From Cyrtodaria siliqua (Eukaryota; Mollusca; Bivalvia; Adapedonta; Hiatellidae), in contig JAWPHD010010307.1 of assembly GCA_037043455.1 (NCBI GenBank), positions 31,008 to 95,007 on the forward strand: a stretch of DNA of 64,000 nt. The letters are read 5' to 3'. The stretch's first letter is position 1; each line of letters opens with the position of its first letter. Shown here in pieces: positions 10,958 through 23,263 of the stretch. The notes under the pieces are model-generated. The model searched no databases. It was given only the letters and a program-made list of their open reading frames with translations, and had not been told where the DNA came from. The position numbers were made by a program, and so were the translations under genes.

Positions 10958-12548
10958 TAAATATGCTAAGAATAACATCTTACCAGTTTTCTTCGTTTGT
11001 GTGGTGATGTTCACCCTTTCCCAGGACCTGACTCAACTAAATTTCAGAACAAATATACTACGGATAGAAACTCTGAATACCAATGTTTTAACAAAAGGGG
11101 TCTACACTTTATCCATCTTAATGTCAGAAGTTTACTACCCAAGATTGATGAGATGAGTCTCTTATCCAGTCAAGTTAGAGCTGCCTGTATTTGTGTAACG
11201 GAGACCTGCAATTCTCATTGATAACTACAGCATTTGACGTAAGGATAGAAACCGACAGTGTGGAGGTGTATGCATGTACGTTTGAAGTGACATAGCGTTC
11301 AACGCCATAGATGACTTCAATCACGAAGTAGGGGCAACATGGATAGAACTCTTACTACCAAAGACAAAATCAATGTTATGTGGTGTTTTGTACAGACCTC
11401 CTAAGCAGTCAATTTGTTACCAAGTTTAGAATCTGTGTGTTCTTCCACTACTCATTTTAACGAATATGAATCCATTTTGCTTGGTGATTTTAACACAAAT
11501 ATTTTAAATTCAGGTAAATGTTTTTTATCCAAATATCTTAGTTTTTTAATTGAATTATACATTTATTCACAAATAAAAAAGGATTATACTAGAATTTAAA
11601 GAACATCATGTACAATTATTGATCTTATACTTGTGTCAGACATTGATCAAATATCTCAAAGTGGCGTTATAAACGTTAATATAGGTGACCATTAAATGAC
11701 ATTTTGTACGAGAAAAATTACCAGAAATAACACTGGGAAACATAACACTGTGAAGATACGTTCGCTAAAAAAATTACTTTAAGGAGGACTTTCAAAACTG
11801 TTTAATGAGTGCAGACTGGTGATCAGTCATGACAAGCGACAATATTGCTGTCGCTTGGAATAATTTTAAAATATTTGTTATGTCTGTTGTAAATAACATT
11901 GCTCCTGTCAAAGAAGTTCGAATTAAACAACGCACCGAAGCATGGATCACCACAGATATTTTACAAAGTATTAAAGTAAGAGACAAGGCTTTTCATGTTT
12001 TTAAAAATGATAAATCTAATGAAAATTTTAATCTTTTTAAAGAACTAAGAAACAAAACACAGGCTCTTCTATATACATCTAAAACAGAACTACTTTGCGG
12101 ATAAACTTAAAGAAAATAAACACGATTCTAAATCATTGTGGCAGTCGTTAAAGAAACTAGGTCTCCCCTCTAAGAAACGGAAGACTTCTTTAAGTAATAT
12201 TGGTCTAAAATGGATGGTGACATATGCTTTGACAACTTGAATGTAGCTGAACAATTTAATTCTTTTTATACAATTGTTGCTACTAAACTTGTAGAAAAAT
12301 GGCCAAAGTGTATTAACAGATACGGGGGGAAGTTTGTAACAGGTTTTATTGCTGATAAAGGTGTTATACCTAATAGTTACTCTTTTTCAATTAAATAATG
12401 CTACTGGTTTAGATGGCATTCCATCACGGTTTGTTAAGGACAGTGCCTCCATAATAGCCTGTACACTTACTCATGTTATCAATTTATCTATTATACAGGG
12501 CGTAGTACCAGATGGTTTAAAACTAGATCGGGTTGTTCTTCTTTTTAA
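10958..12548 (+). pseudogene. Decayed LINE ORF2 (endonuclease to start of reverse transcriptase)
   Basis: Translated pieces follow the order of a CR1/Jockey-type ORF2. First comes an N-terminal CGDVHPFPGPD motif (10997 on) and HFIHLNVRSLLPKIDEM, the opening of the APE endonuclease. Next is LLGDFNTN (11490-11510), its catalytic GDFN loop. A linker region follows at 11829-12400, then NATGLDGIPSRFVK (about 12400-12440), the entry to the reverse transcriptase fingers. Frameshifts and stops separate the pieces. The sequence breaks off before the catalytic YADD region, where a repeat with inverted satellite units begins at 12549. It is not functional. Confidence 0.8.
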
Positions 12549-13930
12549 TCGAGACAATTATTTTTCATACCTTCAGAACTTGCAACATTGACAAAATAGT
12601 TTTAATGAAGACAATTATTTTTCATTCCCTTCAGAACTCGCAACATTGAACGTGTTCATTTATCAATTATTATTTTAGAAAAAGCGTTAATCACCAACAT
12701 GATCTGTGTCCACATTTCCAAAAACTCAAAAATACACTTTTCTTAGGAAAAAACATTATTTTGGAAAATGTGGACAGATCACCTTATAGAGCAGTGTCCA
12801 CATTTTAAAAAATGATGTTTTTCTAATGAAAAGTGTATTTTTGAAATTGTGGACCATTAGATTCGCGCATCATAATCTTCATGAGTTCTCGCGCATCACC
12901 TTTATCGCGCTAGACCATAATTCTGATGCACATCAACATTGTTATAACTTTAACAACACTTTAGTGTCATTTATAGTCAGTCGACACATTCAGTATTTGT
13001 GACAATACTAAGTCTTAAACGTTCATGAGAACAGTATTTTCATATTTCATCTGTGTATTCATTTGTTCTTTTTTTGATAATTGTATATATATTTAACATA
13101 TTTTAAAAGTTGCATTAAATGCATTCACCGTCATTGATTCTTTCCTGAGTTAGCCCCAACCACTAGGGTCATCTTGCCTTAGAGCCCTGTCCACATTTTA
13201 ACAGTTGTTATAATGTGACAAATGGAAGGTTTCTTCCTGGGAAAGGGTTTCCTTTGGGGACAAATACTAAGAAAAAAGGGCTTGGATTACTTTTTGGGAT
13301 ATCAAGTTTTTGGAAATGTGGACACAGATCATGTTGGTGAATTATGCTATTAAGTCTCTTTTTGAAATCGGGACACATATCATGTTGGTTACTATGCTTT
13401 TTTTTTTGTCTATTTTTAAAATCGGGACACGTTCAGTCCATGTTCTGAAGGGAAATGAAAAATAATGTATCCCAATTTAAATATATTTTGTCAATGTTGC
13501 AAGTTCTGAGGGGAATGAAAAATAATTGTCTCCATTAAAACGTATTTTGTCAATGTTGCAAGTTCTGAAGGGAATGAAAAATAATTTATCCCAATTTAAA
13601 TATATTTTGTCAATGTTGCAAGTTCTGAGGGGAATGAAAAAGAATGTATCGCAATTTAAACATTTTTCGTTGTATGCTGTAAGTTCTGAAGGGTACAAAA
13701 GAACATATACCAATTTTAATATATTTTGTCAATGTTGCACTTTCTGAAGGGAATGAAAAAGACTAACATAGTTCGTCAGTTCCAAGTTTTGAAGGGAATG
13801 AACAAGAATGCATCACAGTTTAAACACACTTTAAAAAAGACAAATATTACATGCGTTTTCATTCCTTCAGAACTTGTATATTGTAAGTTCTAAAGGGAAT
13901 GAAAAATAATGTAATATTTGTCTTTTTTTA
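12549..13930. mobile_element. Fold-back element with satellite-bearing arms
   Basis: The right part (about 13428-13810) is a direct array of ~60-bp units (GGGAATGAAAAATAATGTAT, then AATATATTTTGTCAATGTTG). The left part (12549-12650) holds about two of the same units in reverse orientation. Inner arms also pair: 12691-12730 (CACCAACATGATCTGTGTCC) with 13305-13345. Inside is a separate ~125-bp palindrome at 12727-12851 around CCTTATAGAGCAG, and another hairpin lies at 13836-13930. The architecture resembles Foldback elements. No transposase is visible. Confidence 0.7.
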
Positions 13931-14349
13931 TTTAACACCGGGGTTTCGAGTAAAATTGAAGGGAATGATAAGTATCAAACCTTTCATTTAGCACCAACGT
14001 TTTGCCCATAAATTTACAAAATTGCATTGTAATAGATCATTGTTTTTTATGTTGCAGATTGTATTGCTTGTACCTTTCCAACGAAACAATTTGCATGGAC
14101 AATAGCATCAGATTACAAATTGGGTATGTTTATTTCTTTTTCTTCAGTACGGAGGCGTTCTAAGTTGTATATTTGTCAGATTCACAATACATATTAATGA
14201 ACAAATAAAGTGACATTGATGTAAAAGTTTTTATTCATCAGGTAGTATAAAATCATATAACCGTATGATATACAGGCTCAACAATAACCAATAGAAGCAA
14301 TAACAGGTAGCGATCCTGGAATGTTCACACATAAATATTGGATTAATTT
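13931..14349. other. Intergenic DNA, nothing recognised
   Basis: Short AT-rich stretch between the fold-back element and the tail of the minus-strand LINE. Only scattered AATAAA-like strings are present. Confidence 0.4.
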
Positions 14350-14447
14350 GAATGAATGAATGAATGAATGAATGAATGAATGAATGAATGAATGAATGAA
14401 TGAATGAATGAATGAATGAATGAATGAATGAATGAATGAATGAATGA
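14350..14447. repeat. (GAAT)n microsatellite, the 3' tail of a LINE
   Basis: About 24 near-perfect tetranucleotide units. It sits exactly at the 3' end of the minus-strand LINE at 14448-15915, where such elements carry a simple-repeat tail, so it is read as that tail (TTCA on the minus strand). The long minus-strand frame across it is only a simple-repeat artefact. Confidence 0.9.
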
Positions 14448-15915
14448 TTGTATGATGTTTAACGGCTTGTCGACACATAAATAGGTCATATTGTGCGCAC
14501 AAACTGATGAAAGACGAAGAAATGAAGTAGTAATTGAAAATTAATGTAAATGTATAAAGGGAGGATATGGTAGTAATATAAACTATGTATATATGTAAAT
14601 CAACAAATGTCCGTCAACGAGTGTGTAAACAAGTAAATATATATAAGAACATATTATAATAATTTATAAAGTCTGATTTCTTTCAGAAAATCTAAAACAA
14701 TACTAACATCTATAGTATCGAATAACTCTTTCATAGTATTAACTGTGTAATACCTTTGCCGCATAGGATCAAAGTCTACACATTCCAACAAGATATGTTT
14801 GACCATTAACGGTGCAAAACAGGGTATACATTCTGGTAATTGCTCACCTTGTAATAAATATGAATGAGTATCACGTGTATGCCCTATCCTGCACCGGGCC
14901 AGGACAACTTCTTCTCGACGAATTGGTCTACTAGAAGGACGCAATTCTCCGAGTAACGGTTTAATTGAATTGAGTTTATTGTTCAACGAAAAATCCCAAG
15001 CGGCGTGCCAAGAGTTACGAATATATGTCAATATTACTTTTAAAATCATTATGAGGTAATTTGGCATTATATATATGTAAACCTAATGCTGCCTTAGCAG
15101 CACTATCAGCTCTATCATTCCCACGTATTCCTACATGGCTTGGAAGACAGCAGAAAATAATAAGTTTATCAACTATAAAATAATTGTACTTTTCTAAAAG
15201 TTGAAGATCATGTTTCATATTACCCAGGGCTTGAAGAGATGAAAGGGAATCAGAAAAGATTACAAAATGGTCATCATCAGATTCCTGAATATAGTTTAAG
15301 GTAAGTTCGGCATTGTCTGGCAGGCGGCTATTTATGCTGTGTTTGTGAACAACAGCTTCTGCAGCTACCTTATCTCCATCTTTAGAACCCTCTGTGTATA
15401 TATGTTGAAAATTACTGTATTTCGATTTAATTTCATTGAATTTGCTTTGAAAGATAGTAGGATCTGTACTGGATTTGTTACAAAGATCAAAAATAATCGT
15501 GGGTATTTCCTAGGTCCACGGTGGAATTTTTGGTACTTTGTACTTGGCAATCGAATTTAGGTCGATTTCAATGTCTCTTAATTTTGGTTTAATACGAAGA
15601 CCAAATGGTCGAATAGCCTTCGGTTTTCGATCAAAACGAGGTTCATAACTAAACTAGGATTGAAACAGTATCGAAAGTTGGGTTTGAAGGGTTAGATTGT
15701 AATTTAATGGCATACTGAATGGCTCATTTGTCCCGTCTATGAGACAGTGATGGTTCATTAGATTCAACATATAGACTTTCGGCTGGTGATGTACGAAAAG
15801 CTCCTAAGGCGAGTCGTAATCCTTGATTATGTATATGATCGAGCATCAGCAAGTATGACATGCGAGTCGATCCATATACTATTTGAATAACACTGACTGA
15901 TAACAATAAAACATG
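14448..15915 (-). mobile_element. 5'-truncated I/Nimbus-like LINE with RNase H domain
   Basis: On the minus strand, 15906-15724 encodes the end of a reverse transcriptase (HNQGLRLALGAFRTSPAESL). It continues to an RNase H domain and a C-terminal CxxC-like region, then about 200 bp of 3' UTR and a (TTCA)n tail. RNase H after the reverse transcriptase is typical of the I and Nimbus groups. The 5' half is missing, so this is a dead insertion. The UTR end (GTCGACAAGCCGTTAAACAT) closely resembles the 3' end of the SINE at 23521-23819. Confidence 0.8.
14654..15420 (-). pseudogene. RNase H and C-terminal domain of the LINE
   Basis: The frame from about 15410 to 15015 reads IYTEGSKDG, FSDSLSSLQAL and CLPSHVGIRGNDRADSAAK, the RNase H landmarks. 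The first catalytic aspartate (usually YTDGS) is glutamate, and the region around the catalytic glutamate is shortened, so activity is doubtful. A frameshift near 15060 leads into the second frame (15067-14654), which holds EVVLARCRIGHTRDTHSYLL and a zinc-knuckle-like CIPCFAPLMVKHILLEC typical of the C-terminus. Confidence 0.75.
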
Positions 15916-16345
15916 GTCTAGTGATATGTAGTAAAGTTGACCTTGGTATTGTAATTTTAACCAATAAAATCATTGACTATAATTTCATTCATTGTATTTC
16001 TTGACTGTGTCCCTATTAACATAAAGTATTTTAAATCATGGACAATCCTGTTAGGGAACCAGATTGGGTGCGCAAATCTTGAAAACCGACCAATCACATC
16101 AGTTAAATAATGCAAAGTTGGCCACACAGTTTAGACTGGTGTTTAACGAAATTTGGGTGAATATTTTTATTTTAAAATGGCCGCCACAGACAAGGGGAAC
16201 AACAGGAGGTGCCGACATAAATCGAAGATTACATGTACATTTACGATCTGACAGGTAATTTTATACACATGCATACCTTCTGTTTGTATTATTGTAGATA
16301 TGCATATGTGTCCTCTTCCTCAGAATCGCGAAATTCGTACAAAAA
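15916..16345. other. Intergenic DNA, nothing recognised
   Basis: No repeat or coding similarity is supported. The exact 5' boundary of the adjoining LINE cannot be set because no target-site duplication is obvious. Confidence 0.35.
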
Positions 16346-16600
16346 AAAAATCGTTGACTTCAACATGTTTTTTAAGAAAAAGGCCGATGTTGCGAAAAGC
16401 TCAAATACGTGTTGGTTAAAAAACAAAAAATATCGCCATGACATATTTTTTGGATATTGTTTTTACATGTGGACACGCCGCCTTATAGAGACGTGTCCAC
16501 ATTTTCAATTTTACATAGAAAAACATTGAAAAATGACTTTAAAAAGTCCCCAAAACGTGTTACTCAAATTGGGACAGGGCCACAAAAAGTACCATCCTTA
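16346..16600. repeat. Degenerate hairpin related to the one at 12727-12851
   Basis: The core ATGTGGACACGCCGCCTTATAGAGACGTGTCCACATTTT (16463-16505) has the same plan as the 12.8-kb palindrome: GTGGACA arms around CCTTATAGAG. The outer arms pair only partly. It is probably an old copy of the same fold-back family. Confidence 0.55.
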
Positions 16601-18297
16601 ATTAAAGATCTAAAACACTATCTAAGACGTTGGAAACATCTCTAGGGGATTTTATTGCATCTTTATGTTCATCTGAATGTTTGTTTGCTATTATAATCAA
16701 TAGACATCACGACGTCTTTATTGCCTTTTGTAGTTTATACTTAGGCCATTCGTCAAACCGTATATAACGCATTCTGTTAGGCAAAATGTGTGTATGTAAA
16801 TATAAAACTAAAGAATAACGTAGCCTGTCACTTAAAAAATATACCAATTGATAATTCATTATTGAAGAAATAACTTCATATATCAACTTGTGTTTGTATT
16901 ACCAGACAAGACAAATAAGAAAGCTCAAGTTTGCATTTGATATGTAAATTAATGCCAGGACGTGCACTCTTTATTCAGGATTGGTGACACGATAGTATTA
17001 AACATAAGGTATTAGACAATGTTTAAAAAGTCATTTGTCCATCTCTTTTTTATTATTCTGGAATTTAGATGAAACATCTGAAAACATCTGCCTGCACAGG
17101 TTCCATTGGAAATAAAAATAACGGCTTTCGGCAATGTATTTGAATAACGATTTTCGGAACATTAAATACGTTGTATGGTTCAATTTACAAGTGGCAATAC
17201 TTGATGATCTTTAATATATTTGTTTGTGTAAATCTGAAAGACGACATGTTAAGGTGTTGCTGGATGAAGAATAACTATGCTTATATAAATACTGTCGGGT
17301 GGGTGGGTGGTGTGAATCATATCCATTAATGCGCCATTAAGATGTGTGATGCATTGAATATGAAATCGCCGTTAAACGATTGCACCCTGTTTTCATTTAA
17401 AACTAATTTTAACGACACATATAGTAATTAAATAACTCATAAATCAACTAAATACATTTAGAATCCCTATGAACCCTTAATTATATGTGTGAATTAAGTT
17501 GCTAGTAATATATACTTCTAATTCTCTAATTCTAAATATGCATATTTCTGCACAATGTATTCGTTTATATCTTAACTACATAATGTCTTTAAAGAGAGTG
17601 CTTCTTCTTCTTCTCTTCTTCTTCTTCTAAAATTCCTATAATTTGCCGGGGTTCCTTTGGAACATACTCGCACATGTGGTGAATTATGTACAAGTGGTGA
17701 AAGGTCCAAATGCAGTTAAAAAACAAGTTAACAAAATCTCTGATTGGGGTCTACGCAATCCCCGAACCAATCCCTGCCCGGAAGGCATCGATGGATTAGA
17801 CGTTGACTAGACTGGATGGTAGTAGGAGTTTCCAAAGCCGGATTCCTGATGGGAACTATGAAAGTAGTAGACTATTGTTTACACGTACTGACACAACTTA
17901 GACCTCTAATTAACGGAAACATAACAATACAACAACACAATGAACATCTAAATATTCATATATCTGAGACGAAAGAACGCATATCATTGCTGATCAGTCA
18001 TATCATTACTTTAAAACATGAATTTTAAAAGATGGTTCTTAAAGGAAATGCATATATACGTTTAGCTACTATTTATACTTATACACAGCGTAGCCTCTAA
18101 TAAACTAAACACAAAACCAAACAACAGAACCTTACACAGATTACTTACAATATGTATTGCTCTGTTAAACATCCAATAATTAATACAAAGTGGCAAGGGC
18201 TTCTGAACATGTGTCGTATTCAATACAAATCAATTGTTTCTCAAACACGTTCACATTGATACTGTTTACTGTTCTACAACTGTGAAGAAATATACTA

Positions 18298-18535
18298 CTA
18301 CTCAAAACTTGCTAAGGATCACTTTTTTTTCCTGTCTAAATTTCTTGCTGAAATAAATAGCATTATTTCTATTTAAATGAAATTATTTAGGGCAGTGTAT
18401 GATAATGTGATCTCATGACTTGATTCAAATTGTAGAATTGTTGAAATATCAATGAAATTAATATCGTTATTGTGAATTCATTTCTAATAAAATTATATGG
18501 AAGAATAAAAATGATCCTTAACATATTTTGAGTAG
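18298..18535. mobile_element. 238-bp TA-flanked MITE
   Basis: The TIRs (CTACTCAAAACTTGCTAAGG on the left, complement of CTACTCAAAATATGTTAAGG on the right) are each flanked by TA (18296-18297 and 18536-18537). The paralogous segments near 32830 and 57870 lack it, giving an uninterrupted site. The termini resemble those of the Tc1 transposon at 46783-48540 (GTCAAAATTGCTAACCGGTC), so a related transposase could have moved it. Confidence 0.85.
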
Positions 18536-18578
18536 TATATTAGTTGTTAACCTTAGAGTAACACATATCTTAATAATA

Positions 18579-18826
18579 CACTCAGTAGATTTGAAAACGC
18601 AACACTTTTTATTTTTTTACTTTCTAGAGATGTTAAAAATATTCAATTAGTTTTAAATAAAAGAAGTAAAACAGAACGTATGTAACTGTGTATCGCTATA
18701 TGTTAACCTTAGGGACAAAGAGACTTGTGCAATAACATAAAATACAATCTTGGTTGGAAACAAACAAAAAAAGCGGACAAAAAATAATCGAAAATCAAAA
18801 AATTTAGTGTTTTTAGATTGACTGAG
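18579..18826. mobile_element. 248-bp TA-flanked MITE, second family
   Basis: The left end is CACTCAGTAGATTTGAAAAC. The right end reads, in complement, CTCAGTCAATCTAAAAACAC. TA lies at 18577-18578 and 18827-18828. Copy 2 of the surrounding segment (about 32890-32915) lacks the insertion. The left terminus resembles that of the MITE at 35357-35839 (CACTCAAGAGATATGAAAAC). Confidence 0.75.
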
Positions 18827-19483
18827 TAAAAAAGCAGATAATGACAAAATGCGCAGGTTATTTATCTGTTTGCATTTGGTGATATCGTGTAATGCAAGCT
18901 AATAATAACCATCTGGACCATATGGATGCTATTTTAGACGCATTTAATTAAGGACCTATTTCCTAACGTCGAATTGTCATTGCAAAAGCGTGGAAATCTT
19001 GTTTACTTCCTGCTAACATCCTACACGATCGATTAGCTAAGGTATATAAGTTTAGGACGTTGTAAAGTTTTTTCTTTCAATACCGTTGCTATATTGAACA
19101 GTAGCTTACATTTATGAAGAAGTAAACAACAAAGTAACACGTTATATGTACTAATTACGAAACATAGTTGATATTTCATTGTTTTAGAACAAAAAAAATA
19201 ATAATGAAAAACCTGCTTCTATGTTTTAATATGTTGACTTCAAACACAAGCTGTATTGGGAGGGCGTCGTCATCTGATACAAATTTAAAAACACCATTTT
19301 CTCATGCAATTGTATGTCTAACAGTGATTTACAGTTACATATACAAATGATCTTACCCTCCACACGCCCGATCCACCCCAGTCCCTCCCCTAAATACAAT
19401 AGGCTCAAAATAGGTCCTTACTACTTAGAGAATAGTATGAGTCAAACTTAATCACGAATTGTTAAAAGTATTGTGAGAGAACA

Positions 19484-19640
19484 CGGCGTGGCCCAGTAGT
19501 AGAGCGCCCGCCTCGCATACGGATATCGTGGCTTCAATCCCCGGCCAGGTCATTCAAAGACTTCATAAACCCAATCCATTGTGAAATGAGGGTTGTTTAT
19601 AGTCATGGCTATTTTTATATTATATTTCATTTGTTAAATT
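19484..19640 (+). mobile_element. tRNA-headed SINE fragment
   Basis: It begins with a tRNA-like head: TGGCCCAGTAGTAGAGC as A box and GGCTTCAATCCC as B box, with CTCGCAT where the anticodon loop would be. The T-stem pairs in four of five positions but the acceptor stem does not pair, so it is a SINE head and not a tRNA gene. The 3' boundary is uncertain. A GC-rich patch at 19670-19770 may be part of the body. Confidence 0.55.
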
Positions 19641-20571
19641 AATCTAATTTGTTTTTTTGTACTATTTAGAGATGAACGTAGCGTCAGGGTGTTTTCTCGC
19701 CATGACCCGTATGAGCAGCTCGCAGCAATATTCCCCACACCTGTACCCGAGCTTTCTTTCTTCAAATATATTGAACTTTCCAAAGTGTTATCATCCTAAT
19801 TGTATCGATACATCCTACAATTTTTACCTCTAGTATTCTTATTTGCTTGATCACGTGTCAGCCTCAAATATTCTTTGAGAAATGCATGATTACATTAGCT
19901 CATTTTTTTATGTGATTTTCGATGTAAACTATAATGATGATGACCTATGAAATTTCATGTACTAAAATAATCATTTTATTCGAAATGCAATTTTTTTAAA
20001 ATGTACGAACACTTACAGTTACTGAATAATATTCAGCCCTACATTGTTGATTTAAATATATATCCATGTATAACATTGTATGACGATATCAACTATAACA
20101 AGAAAAGTATAACGCATGCGTTATATGTAGACGATTTTAAATAATGGGTTAGTTGTGGAGGCTTTGTTCAAGTCACATACCTGTAGTCATCGATATTGAG
20201 ATGACAGGAAGGTAAAGGAAGAATTAAAAGATACTGTATGAATACAGATAAGTTAGGTATACATTATTATACATGTTAAAAGGAACATATTCAAGTATTT
20301 TCAATTAAACGATTTACACCTGAGCTATTACAAAAGGAATTTCAGTAACCATGCTACAATATAATATATAAGACATATTTACTTAAATTTTACTAGTGAT
20401 TATCATATGGGCCCTATTTATGTTCATGTTTTAAGTGTATTCAGGCTCAAAACCGCTTCGGAGTTGCCGTTAAGGCAAACAACTTTGCATTATAAATGAA
20501 TTACAAGTGATCTTATAGAAAATATTTAATTTCTTAACTTCTTTACTACATTATAATACTCAAATATAAAT
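19641..20571. other. AT-rich intergenic DNA, no supported gene
   Basis: Apart from the GC-rich patch at 19670-19770, only AT-rich sequence without domains or clear repeats is seen. Confidence 0.4.
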
Positions 20572-20673
20572 GGGTGCCGAAACGTCTTGGGTAAAAATTA
20601 AAATAGATGCCGAAATGGTTTGATGCCGAAACGTCTAGGTGTCGAAATGGTTGGTGCCGAAACGTACTGAGTC
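20572..20673. repeat. Short tandem repeat with GTGCCGAAACGTC motif
   Basis: Five units of the pattern GTGCCGAAACGT or TGCCGAAATGG, about 17-30 bp apart, alternate between the AAACG and AAATG forms. Degenerate spacing suggests an old array. Confidence 0.7.
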
Positions 20674-21094
20674 GATCTTAATCACACAGACGCAAAACTT
20701 GAGAATTGTCTGCATTTATTAATAAGCATTTTTCATGTACTGATCACTGGGACCCTGCTTTAATTAGACTACTATACTACATACACAATAGCTTTCGTCT
20801 AGAAAACAGGACAAAAGTCAAAAACAATTATATTGTTGTAGTTTGATCCTAAGCATGAACATGTTTCTGAATATCCATTAGAAGAAATCCATATTGATAA
20901 CATCATATTAACATGGCGGCGTCTTAGATCGCATATTACCGCGAAAAGGCATTGCCAGTCAAAATCAATATAGCATCAAAGTTTGTGCAATGTCATTTTG
21001 CGGATTGTTACATCCATAGTTTATTTATATGGAAGCTCTGATTTTCCCTTTTTTTTGATTTTTCCTTTATAATAACAAACATGCAACGCAAATC

Positions 21095-21302
21095 ATACAT
21101 CAACACCATATCAACATCATACATCAACACCATACATCAACACCATACATCAACACCTCACATCAACACCATACATCAACACCATACATCAACACTATAC
21201 ATCAACACCATATATCAACACCATACATCAACACCATACATCAACAATATACATCAACACCGTACATCAACACCATACATCAACACCATACATCAACACC
21301 TG
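21095..21302. repeat. Tandem repeat, 13-bp unit CATACATCAACAC
   Basis: About 16 units with minor variants. The plus-strand open frame across it (INTIHQHHTST repeats) follows from the repeat and is not a gene. Confidence 0.95.
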
Positions 21303-21989
21303 TGATTAACATCAGCATTGTTTATATAACAACGGGGCACAAATGTTTGTCCTGTCGATTTCCGGCTAACAAAATGTCAAGATTTTGAATTTAATAATCC
21401 GTCGAAGTACACAGAGGCGTGATCCCAAAAAATGAAGGGATTTTGCCGTCTATGTATGATTTATAAAAATATGTGCATGAAACTCATTTCAGTCCAATTA
21501 AAACCCACACGAATATTTATGACATCCCGAGGGAAGACTGATAGCATGTTTATGTTCATCAGGTTATTTCTGACTCTCTAAACGTTTGTTTACTAATTGA
21601 AATTGATAAACAGCAGAATGTCTCTTACGCCGTTAATATTTTTGTTAAAGAATTATTCATGAAACTGTGTTCCCGGGTTATTGCTTATGGGTCTATATTT
21701 CTCAACTTTTTCGTTGTTCTAGAGCTTGTAGTCGAGACGAGGACTTTAATATTCGAAATATGTGTGTTATTCAGAAGCTACTCCATCAGAGCTCCCGTTA
21801 CCATACATTTCTGAAACCCTCTGCAAAACTGCATTATTGCTTTTAAAATATAATAGTAATATAAGAACGCTTCTGCGACAATGACTATTACAACTTGACT
21901 TCTGTAGTGATTTGCTTTACACACTATGTAAGGTCCTTAATAGTGTGCATACAATCTGTATTCAACTTGTTAAAACGTTTATCAAAAGA
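21303..21989. other. Intergenic DNA, nothing recognised
   Basis: No domain-bearing frame or repeat is supported here. Confidence 0.35.
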
Positions 21990-22500
21990 GGTTATGACCC
22001 TATACATTTGCAACGCACTGCATGTCTAGTGGTTGTCCCATTTACAGTTCGCCACTATGCTTTCCTCTTTGATTGTGCGATGACCGGACAGATTGTGAAC
22101 TCTCTATGACGTCTACCTAAATCGTCAAAGGACGGTAGAAGCTTGTCTTACCTCTTGTCTTGTCGTACTTTAATGATTTGTTTTCTTGTGGCTCTGGTTT
22201 TTGCCAAGTCATTGAATACTTGCTTTATGGCTTTCTATGCCTTTTTTATTCATATATACATGATCATATATTTGTTATACTTATTTGGCCTGTTAATGCT
22301 GCCTTGTTTGTTAGAGAATATAACCTGACGGGGACATCTTTATTGACACTATACAGTTTTATTAGGATGACAATAGGGTGACTGAGGTTTGGTGCACCCT
22401 AGAATCTGGTTTAAACCGTCGAGCGGCTTTTTTTGCCACTGACCTTCGAACCCAGTGCCTCTAGCGTACCGTCCTAGTACCGTCTACCAGCATCATGGGC
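21990..22500 (+). repeat. Dispersed repeat D, copy with ORF remnant
   Basis: It aligns with the complement of 49670-50110 and in part with 59845-59960. Shared landmarks are GACGTCTACCTAAAT..AAAGGACGGT, GGTTTTTGCCAAGTCATTGA and TTTTGCCACTGACC. Both main copies can be read as GFCQVIEYLLxGFL in one frame (22160-22381 here). Whether that frame was ever a protein is unclear, since DNA similarity alone could explain it. Confidence 0.6.
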
Positions 22501-23263
22501 AAACGACGTTTCAATATATACATTTACCTGTTGACAGAATACCATATCAAAAGGTACTGGATACATAAATAATTGTGCAATATATACTATATACATGTAC
22601 TACGTCGGCTTGATAAATGTAGGTTAGAGAACATCTCGATCATATATCACTGGTTATGGGGAACAACGCATGTCAACTAACTTCATATTTCATTGCATCA
22701 TAATTAATAGTTTACAGAATACAGCGGCATTTCTCATGTGACGCATGCTGTCATCGAAATGGGAAAAGGTAAGGATTGTTCAGATAATTGTAAAAAAAAT
22801 CTATCTTAATGGAATTATGTATAGTTTCAGAATATGCAATCAATTAACTACATCAATCGAACCAATGGGGCCTATTTATGAAGCAATAAAAAGATATAAA
22901 TTATTAAACCATTGTATGTTTAAGTGTTAAAAAGATAGGATTCATAGTGACATTGAAAACACAAATAACGTTTAAATAAAGTGTTTTGTTGACCTTCAAA
23001 CAGAAACCAATCTTCTATCAATTTTCTAGCAACGAAGCATTAAAATTACACGTACATCCGGTTAACACGCGTCCCAAGATTGCATCTGGATGCTCGACTA
23101 GCTCACCTGGCTCTTATAAAATATACCAGTGAATACTGAACAGGGGATCCATTGGAAGCAAGTTAGATATGTACTATGTCTATCGTTTGCCAAATAACCA
23201 GATATAGACTATATAGCAGCATGAGATGAGATCTGTGTTTTTCCCAAGATGTCGACAAGTATT
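22501..23263. other. Intergenic DNA
   Basis: A short segment at 23125-23160 (GAACAGGGGATCCATTGGAA) belongs to the dispersed hairpin repeat also found near 34540, 50030, 50185, 50565 and 62690. The rest is unrecognised. Confidence 0.4.

Larger units (their letters stand above)
16960..18975. repeat. Locally repeated segment, copy 1
   Basis: Stretches of this region align in order with 31840-33090 and with 51395-52015 plus 57640-58150. Examples are CATATCATTGCTGATCAGTC (17970s and 32530s) and ACTTACAATATGTATTGCTC (18140s, compare 32710s). This copy carries two MITEs (18298-18535 and 18579-18826) that the others lack. It also has extra DNA at about 17560-17950, including a higher-GC part at 17640-17860 that I cannot identify. 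All three copies share orientation, which suggests old tandem duplication of a ~1.3-kb unit. Confidence 0.65.

Noticed and set aside
14278..14502. Minus-strand frame of repeated FIHS residues
   Set aside because: Direct product of the (GAAT)n microsatellite.
16064..16645. Three overlapping plus-strand frames
   Set aside because: They cross the degenerate hairpin at 16346-16600; no domain, and translation changes frame at random.
19484..19552. tRNA-Ala gene
   Set aside because: The loop could read CGC and the T-stem is good, but acceptor halves do not pair and a SINE-like body follows.
21081..21305. Plus-strand frame rich in HQH/INT
   Set aside because: Encoded by the 13-bp tandem repeat.
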